NCBI GenBank assembly: GCA_036339295.1
Contig: JAYZBK010000202.1
Span: forward strand, 1 to 11,282
Source: GCA-002862325 sp036339295
GTDB lineage: Bacteria; Planctomycetota; Phycisphaerae; Phycisphaerales; SM1A02
Length of the DNA stretch: 11,282 nt
Reading direction: 5' to 3'
Under the pieces are notes generated by a model that saw only the letters and a list, made by a program, of their open reading frames with translations, was not told where the DNA came from and searched no databases. Positions 7,547 to 11,282 of the stretch are shown one piece after another (within the stretch, counting starts at the first letter, position 1; each line of letters begins with the position of its first letter). The translations under genes and the position numbers were made by a program.

Positions 7547-7596
7547 CCGGTTCGGTTCCGTCGGTCCGGGACGCGCCCGGCCTGAACCGAATCCGG
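7547..7596. repeat. Imperfect long hairpin in the divergent region
   Basis: CCGGTTCGGTTC (7547-7558) pairs with GAACCGAA-T-CCGG (7584-7596) with a single bulged T. Inside, CCGGG (7566-7570) pairs with CCCGG (7576-7580) around ACGCG. It has no U-tract on either side and lies between promoters, so an operator or structured leader is likelier than a terminator. Confidence 0.4.
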
Positions 7597-7783
7597 GTTC
7601 CCCGGAGAGATGACTCCGCGCCGACGATCCATCATGCCGCCGACGCGAATACCGGACGGTGCCGGACGCGACATGATACCCCCCTCCCGGCCGAGGAAGC
7701 CAGATCGAATCCGGAGGCCCCAAGGCCCGAGAACCGCACGAAGACCGATCGGAGAGCGTCCGCGGGTGACAGAACGGTGTGGG

Positions 7784-7789
7784 TACACT
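7784..7789 (+). promoter_or_regulatory. -10-like box TACACT of a probable leaderless promoter (MEMO gene)
   Basis: TACACT ends 9 bases before the MEMO ATG and no Shine-Dalgarno lies between, so transcription would start at or just before the start codon. No clear -35 box is seen at normal spacing. The uracil-DNA glycosylase gene has a near-identical arrangement at 10427-10422. Confidence 0.4.
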
Positions 7790-7798
7790 TCGCCGACC

Positions 7799-9106
7799 AT
7801 GCCTGACTCCAACGCCCGTGCCCCCCATCTCGTCCGCCCCCACACCCGCCCCGTGCAGCCGATTCCCGTCCAGAACGACGGGAAGCAGCTGGTCGCGTTG
7901 AGGGACCCGTCGATGCTCGTCCAGCAGACGATGGTCGTGCCACCGCAGGCGATGGGCGTCATCCAGCTGTTCAACGGCGAGAGCACGGTCGACGAGATCG
8001 CTTCGAAGCTCGTTCGCGAGGACGATCCCGAACGGGCGTCGAACCTCGAGAAGGCCGCGGTCCAGGTCAATGCCCTGGTCGACCAGATGGACAAGTTCGG
8101 ACTCCTCTGGGGCCCCACCTTCGAGGAGTACGAGCGTCAGATCGCGACGAAGTTGAAGGAGAACGACGCCTTCCCGGCCCGCGCGTCGATGAGCATCGTG
8201 CAGGTCGCCCACCAGGCGTCCGGTGGCGGCGAGCCGCCCGAGGCCCCGGAGGAGCAGGCGGCATGGGCGAGGGAACTCGCCACCGGACAGCTCGACGCCT
8301 GGCTCGCCGATGCCGAGGACCCGGAGTTCGACCAGTCGGTCGTCGGCCTCGTCGTCCCGCACCTGGACTACCCCCGAGGCGCCGAGGTCTACGCCGGGGG
8401 CTACCGCGCCTGGCTCGGTTCCGAGACGCCCGATCGAGTCGTCATCCTCGGCACCAATCACTTCGGCCTGGGGGATGGCGTGGTCATGAGCCCCCACGGG
8501 TTCGAGACGCCGCTCGGCCGCGTCCTTCCCGACACCGCGGTCATCGAGGGGCTTCGAGGCCGGCTCGGCGATCGACTGTTCAAGGACCAGCTCGACCTGC
8601 TCCCCGAGCACTCGATCGAACTCCAGCTTCCCTGGATCCGCCATCTCTTCGGCGAGGTCCCCGTCGTCGCCGCCCTCCTTCCCGACCCCCTCGTCCCGAT
8701 GATCGAGAACGACGGCGGACGGGTCGGACTCGACGAGTTCGTCAAGGCGCTCCAGGAGTCGCTGGGCGAGGCGGGCGGCACGACGTTCTTCGTGTCCTCC
8801 GCCGATCTCTCCCACGTCGGACCGCAGTTCGGGGAACCCAAGCCGGTCGACGAAGCCCGCCGGGTCGAGGTCGAACGGCACGACCGGGAGCACCTCGCGA
8901 AGTTCATCGCCAACGACGTCGATGCGTTCGTGGAGTCGATGGAGTGGTGCAAGAACCCCACTCGCTGGTGCTCCCTCGGAAACATGTCGGCGACGGCCCG
9001 TCTCGCGGGGGCGAGCGAGATCGAGCTGGTCGACTACCGCCAGGCGGTCGACGACCGGGGCGCCGCCCTGGTCTCGGTCGCGGCCATCGCCCTCCTCGGC
9101 GACTGA
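7799..9106 (+). CDS. MEMO1-family protein (AmmeMemoRadiSam system protein B) with N-terminal extension
   Basis: A 435-residue protein. The C-terminal Memo domain (about 178-435) carries the family metal-site positions: P-H-L-D-Y (187-191, H188), G-T-N-H-F (218-222, H221), S-A-D-L-S-H (334-339, D336 and H339) and C391, corresponding by alignment from memory to human MEMO1 H49, H81, D189/H192 and C244. E-H-S-I-E-L-Q-L-P-W-I (270-280) is also characteristic. The N-terminal part (about 12-105) has a compact L-R-D-P...V-P-P...L-F-N-G-E-S-T-V-D-E-I pattern reminiscent of PqqD-like domains; similar extensions occur in other bacterial homologues. ATG 7799 is chosen because the domain starts soon after and a -10-like box immediately precedes it. 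Human MEMO1 binds iron; the bacterial role is unsettled, and no AMMECR1 or radical SAM partner is in the window. dtd follows after 6 bases. Confidence 0.88.
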   Translation: MPDSNARAPHLVRPHTRPVQPIPVQNDGKQLVALRDPSMLVQQTMVVPPQAMGVIQLFNGESTVDEIASKLVREDDPERASNLEKAAVQVNALVDQMDKFGLLWGPTFEEYERQIATKLKENDAFPARASMSIVQVAHQASGGGEPPEAPEEQAAWARELATGQLDAWLADAEDPEFDQSVVGLVVPHLDYPRGAEVYAGGYRAWLGSETPDRVVILGTNHFGLGDGVVMSPHGFETPLGRVLPDTAVIEGLRGRLGDRLFKDQLDLLPEHSIELQLPWIRHLFGEVPVVAALLPDPLVPMIENDGGRVGLDEFVKALQESLGEAGGTTFFVSSADLSHVGPQFGEPKPVDEARRVEVERHDREHLAKFIANDVDAFVESMEWCKNPTRWCSLGNMSATARLAGASEIELVDYRQAVDDRGAALVSVAAIALLGD

Positions 9107-9112
9107 TCGGCG

Positions 9113-9628
9113 GTGCGGAGCGTCGTCCAGCGAGTCCGAAGCGCCAGCGTCCGGGTCGACGACCGCGTCGTCGGCGAGATCGGCCCGGGACTGCTCGTGC
9201 TCCTCGGGATCGCCGTCGGCGACGACCAGGCCGCCGCCGACTGGATGGCCAGGAAGATCGCCGGCCTCCGGATCTTCACGGACGACGAGGGTCGGATGAA
9301 TCGGAACATCGAGGCCATCGGCGGGGCCGTGCTGCTCGTGAGCCAGTTCACCCTCTGCGCCGACACCACGCAGGGCCATCGACCCAGCTTCGTGGACGCC
9401 GCCCCGCCCGAGGTCGCGCAGCCGCTGGTGGACCGGGTCGGCCGCCTGCTCGAGGAACGAGGCATCACGCTCGCGACCGGGATGTTCGGCGCCTCGATGC
9501 TCGTGACCCTCGAGAACGACGGACCGGTGACGATCGTGCTCGACCACCGACGGTCCCCCGAGGCCCGACCCGATCCGGGTCCCCGACCGGGCGAGGTCAA
9601 TCCCCCGCGATCGCCACGGCCTGCTTGA
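9113..9628 (+). CDS. dtd: D-aminoacyl-tRNA deacylase (DTD)
   Basis: A 171-residue homodimeric enzyme that removes D-amino acids, and glycine mischarged on tRNA(Ala), from tRNA, protecting translation. The N-terminus M-R-S-V-V-Q-R-V is family-typical. The catalytic S-Q-F-T-L-C-A-D (77-84) and the Gly-cisPro motif in N-D-G-P-V-T (135-140, G137-P138) are both present, as is G-M-F-G-A-S-M (123-129). It begins with GTG at 9113, 6 bases after the MEMO stop, with only a weak GGCG before it, suggesting translational coupling. The core ends near residue 148; about 22 further residues, rich in Pro and Arg, form an extension whose last codons overlap the opposite-strand uracil-DNA glycosylase gene by 32 bases. 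The standard family length is about 145-150, so the extension may be dispensable. Identification is very secure. Confidence 0.96.
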   Translation: MRSVVQRVRSASVRVDDRVVGEIGPGLLVLLGIAVGDDQAAADWMARKIAGLRIFTDDEGRMNRNIEAIGGAVLLVSQFTLCADTTQGHRPSFVDAAPPEVAQPLVDRVGRLLEERGITLATGMFGASMLVTLENDGPVTIVLDHRRSPEARPDPGPRPGEVNPPRSPRPA

Positions 9629-10412
9629 GGTCCTCCCAGACCGCACGCCGGACCTCCGGCGTGTACTGGCGCAGGACGTACGCCGGATGGAAGGTCGGGA
9701 CCACCGGCACGAGCAGTCCGTCGATTTCGACGTCCGCCCGGATCCCCCGCAACCGCGTGATCCCGGTCGTCGTCTGCAGGAGGTACTTCGAGGGCGTGCC
9801 CCCGAGGGCGACGACGACCCGTGGACGGATCGCCGCGATCTGCGCGAGCAGCCAGGGACCGCAGACCTCGCACTCGTCGGGCCGCGGCGTCCGGTTCTCC
9901 GCCGGCCTGACCTTCACGATGTTCCCGATGTACACGTCCGGGCGTTCGAGCCCGACCGACGCCATCATCCGATCGAGGAGCTTGCCGGCTTCGCCCACGA
10001 ACGGTCGTCCGGTTCGATCCTCCTCCGCCCCGGGCGCCTCCCCGACGAACATCACCGTCGCTTCGGGATTCCCCTCGCCGAAGACCACGTTGGCGTGGCC
10101 GCTCGATCCCGAGCAGTGCCCGCAGTCCCGGGCATGCAACGACTCGAGCGACTCGAGCCGCGCTGCGTTCGAATCGGCCAGCGGAGCCGGATCGACGGCG
10201 GGCGCGAGAACCGATGTCGCCTCCCGGGGCGTCGTCGGCACCGGCGGTTCGGCCGACGGCGAGGCCGTCGGTGCCACGAGCGGCTCGGGCGCGTGCCCTG
10301 GATCGATCGCAGGAGCATCCGGGACCGGAACGGCTTCGAGCCCCCAGAGACGGTCGGTCTCGATCAACGCTCGCGCCGCCCGTTGGAGGGCCTGTGTCTC
10401 GAGGTCCGTCAT
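9597..10412 (-). CDS. Family 4 uracil-DNA glycosylase (Fe-S type) with an altered cluster ligand
   Basis: A 271-residue protein that excises uracil from DNA in base-excision repair. Motif A is G-E-A-P-G-A-E-E-D (124-132) and motif B is H-P-A-Y-V-L-R (242-248); Y-I-G-N-I-V-K (161-167) and N-R-T-P (173-176) are also family-typical. C97 and C100 match the first two Fe-S ligands and C184 the fourth, but the third position, normally cysteine in K-C-R-P, is V168. An extra cysteine, C181, sits three residues before C184. Residues 1-85 add an N-terminal helix and a Pro/Ala-rich linker absent from short family members. ATG 10412 is preferred over the in-frame TTG at 10433 because a -10-like box (10427-10422) lies between them; with ATG the mRNA would be leaderless. 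The 3' end overlaps dtd. The family call is firm; activity with the altered ligand set is untested. Confidence 0.92.
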   Translation of the reverse strand: MTDLETQALQRAARALIETDRLWGLEAVPVPDAPAIDPGHAPEPLVAPTASPSAEPPVPTTPREATSVLAPAVDPAPLADSNAARLESLESLHARDCGHCSGSSGHANVVFGEGNPEATVMFVGEAPGAEEDRTGRPFVGEAGKLLDRMMASVGLERPDVYIGNIVKVRPAENRTPRPDECEVCGPWLLAQIAAIRPRVVVALGGTPSKYLLQTTTGITRLRGIRADVEIDGLLVPVVPTFHPAYVLRQYTPEVRRAVWEDLKQAVAIAGD

Positions 10413-10421
10413 CGCCGACGA

Positions 10422-10427
10422 AGCGTA
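10422..10427 (-). promoter_or_regulatory. -10-like box TACGCT of a probable leaderless promoter (uracil-DNA glycosylase)
   Basis: TACGCT on the minus strand ends 9 bases before the ATG at 10412, the same spacing as TACACT before the MEMO gene. The bases between box and ATG (CTTCG, pyrimidine, CG, purine, C in both genes, counting from the box's last two bases) are also alike. No Shine-Dalgarno is present. Confidence 0.4.
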
Positions 10428-10451
10428 ACCCAAGGCGGGCGGGAAAAGGAA

Positions 10452-10487
10452 ACCGGCGGCCCGGCTCGTCGAGCCAGGGCCGCCGGT
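10452..10487 (-). terminator. Rho-independent terminator of the DUF2617-like gene
   Basis: A perfect 11-bp stem (ACCGGCGGCCC 10452-10462, GGGCCGCCGGT 10477-10487) encloses a smaller GGCTC/GAGCC stem. In the minus-strand transcript it is followed by TTCCTTTTCCC. It lies 27 bases after the DUF2617-like stop and before the uracil-DNA glycosylase start, insulating the two genes. Confidence 0.8.
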
Positions 10488-10514
10488 GCGGTCGTCGTCA
10501 GGGGATGCGAGGAG

Positions 10515-11084
10515 TCACTCCTCGTCGGAATCCTCATCGATGCCGAGCTTGAACAGCGACTGGGTTCGGAGGACGAGCCCGCAGTCCGCCCGGAGGTGGT
10601 ACCCCTGGACATGGACCTCGGTGCGATACCGCTGCATGTCGAGCACGGACAGCTCGGGCCGACTGCCGGTGACCGGCGGCATGTTCACGAGGCAGTTGGA
10701 GTTGCGGGCGTGATCCAGCATCTCCCGGTAGGTCGACTCGTACAGGTGCTCGGACAGCGTCTCGGTCTGCATCGTGGTCATGTAGGTGACCGCGTCGCCG
10801 AAGGTCTTCTCGAAGTCCCGCTCGCCGGCACAAGGAAGGTTGGCGGCGAGCCCCTTCTCCGGGAGGTTCTCGACCTGGTCGGTCACCACCTCGCAGATGG
10901 TCACGTTGCCGGACTGGAACCGGGCGACCTGGCCTCCCGGGAAGATCCAGCCCTCGAACTCGAAGTCATCCTGATCGATCCTCTGTCGACCCTCGATCCC
11001 GAAGAACTCCGGATGAAGCGGCTTGCGGTACACCAGCATCGTGTACGCCTGCAGCGATGTGAGCTTGCTCGAAGCGAGCGACAT
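10515..11084 (-). CDS. DUF2617-like conserved protein
   Basis: A 189-residue soluble protein without signal peptide or membrane segment. It resembles DUF2617 proteins, known to me mainly from planctomycetes: L-H-P-E-F-F (23-28), G-E-R-D (87-90), T-Y-M-T-T-M-Q-T-E-T-L (about 99-109), and a C-terminal beta-rich block with H-V-Q-G-Y-H and R-T-Q-S-L-F-K-L before an acidic tail. Function is unknown. The start at ATG 11084 is backed by a GGAAGGA ribosome site (11100-11094) 9 bases upstream. It has a strong terminator downstream and a structured upstream region, so it is probably transcribed alone or as the last gene of a unit beginning beyond the right edge. The gene is certain; the DUF assignment is from remembered sequence pattern. 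Confidence 0.75.
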   Translation of the reverse strand: MSLASSKLTSLQAYTMLVYRKPLHPEFFGIEGRQRIDQDDFEFEGWIFPGGQVARFQSGNVTICEVVTDQVENLPEKGLAANLPCAGERDFEKTFGDAVTYMTTMQTETLSEHLYESTYREMLDHARNSNCLVNMPPVTGSRPELSVLDMQRYRTEVHVQGYHLRADCGLVLRTQSLFKLGIDEDSDEE

Positions 11085-11101
11085 GGTGATGGATCCTTCC
11101 C

Positions 11102-11260
11102 GGCCCCGTGGGGCCTTTTCACCGGTCGTCCGTCGGCCGGGACTTTCAGCCCGAACCTCCGGTATGAACGAGCGGACGATCCGCTCGACGGGGGCGGCAC
11201 TCGAGCCGCTGCTCGAGCCCCAGAGGTGATTGGGTGGATGGAACGCTCCATGTCATCCAC
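11102..11260. repeat. Cluster of inverted repeats upstream of the DUF2617-like gene
   Basis: Four palindromic elements lie in 160 bases: GGCCC/GGGCC (11102-11106 with 11111-11115, loop CGTG, followed on the plus strand by CTTTTC only after the second arm); CGAGCGGA-CGA-TCCGCTCG (11169-11187); CTCGAG-N6-CTCGAG (11200-11217); and GTGGATG/CATCCAC (11234-11240 with 11254-11260), which contains GGA-ACGC-TCC. They may form a structured leader on the minus strand or include terminators of an unseen gene to the right. No credible coding sequence is seen in 11085-11282. Confidence 0.5.
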
Positions 11261-11282
11261 TCGTTCACCAAGATCAGCCGGG

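Larger units (their letters stand above)
7434..7798. other. Divergent intergenic region with inverted repeats
   Basis: This 365-base region drives the lipoprotein gene leftward and the MEMO gene rightward. I see a ribosome site for the former (7443-7452), a -10-like box for the latter (7784-7789), a short inverted repeat TTGCT-N7-AGCAA (7527-7543) and a larger imperfect hairpin (7547-7596). No convincing -35/-10 pair for the lipoprotein gene is apparent. Frames open across it have no recognisable protein content. Confidence 0.6.

Noticed and set aside
5658..7613. A 651-residue plus-strand open frame
   Set aside because: It is antisense to the DUF1573-ankyrin gene, whose repeats and lipobox are unmistakable.
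7438..7806. A plus-strand frame filling the divergent intergenic region
   Set aside because: No recognisable protein features, no good ribosome site, and it ends inside the MEMO start.
7430..9646. A 738-residue minus-strand open frame
   Set aside because: It is antisense to the MEMO and dtd genes, which have clear catalytic motifs; its composition is that of a complement shadow.
10901..11260. A minus-strand frame overlapping the DUF2617-like start
   Set aside because: Low-complexity Arg/Ser/Pro composition over a palindrome-rich leader; it overlaps a well-supported gene in another frame.

Overview
The window is GC-rich (about 70% G+C over the first 540 bases, counted by hand) and looks like chromosomal DNA from a planctomycete, most likely of the Phycisphaerae type. 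This rests on base composition and gene content: a membrane protein ending in a Cys4 zinc ribbon of the CxxCGY...RCPECG kind, a DUF1573 lipoprotein, a DUF2617-like protein and a DUF3524-type tRNA-queuosine mannosyltransferase homologue. It is inferred from protein character, not from a marker gene.

Layout. (1) 3-872, plus strand: the 3' part of a DUF3524/GTDC1-like glycosyltransferase gene, cut by the left edge. (2) 873-1118: a gap between convergent genes that holds a strong candidate dif (XerC/XerD) site at 1068-1095. A second dif-like sequence, inverted and with an over-long centre, lies inside the glycosyltransferase gene at 291-327. (3) 1119-5517, minus strand: a probable operon transcribed in the order M32 carboxypeptidase, typA (bipA) translational GTPase, zinc-ribbon membrane protein. 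(4) 5629-5659: a rho-independent terminator for the next minus-strand gene. (5) 5691-7433, minus: a lipoprotein combining a DUF1573 domain with about eight ankyrin repeats. (6) 7434-7798: a 365-base divergent intergenic region. (7) 7799-9628, plus: a MEMO1-family protein (AmmeMemoRadiSam system protein B) followed after 6 bases by dtd, encoding D-aminoacyl-tRNA deacylase. (8) 9597-10412, minus: a family 4 uracil-DNA glycosylase overlapping dtd tail to tail by 32 bases. (9) 10452-10487: terminator, then 10515-11084, minus: a DUF2617-like protein preceded by a leader or intergenic stretch rich in perfect inverted repeats.

Most genes are housekeeping: translation quality control (typA, dtd), tRNA modification, DNA repair and protein turnover. 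The most notable non-coding signal is the AT-rich dif candidate sitting exactly where genes on its two sides converge. If it is real, this window lies at the replication terminus. Other points worth a second look are a uracil-DNA glycosylase with valine at one of the four iron-sulfur cysteine positions, a matching pair of apparently leaderless promoters, and the DUF1573-ankyrin fusion. I see no CRISPR array, transposase, tRNA or rRNA gene, and no clear new multi-gene defence or biosynthetic system.
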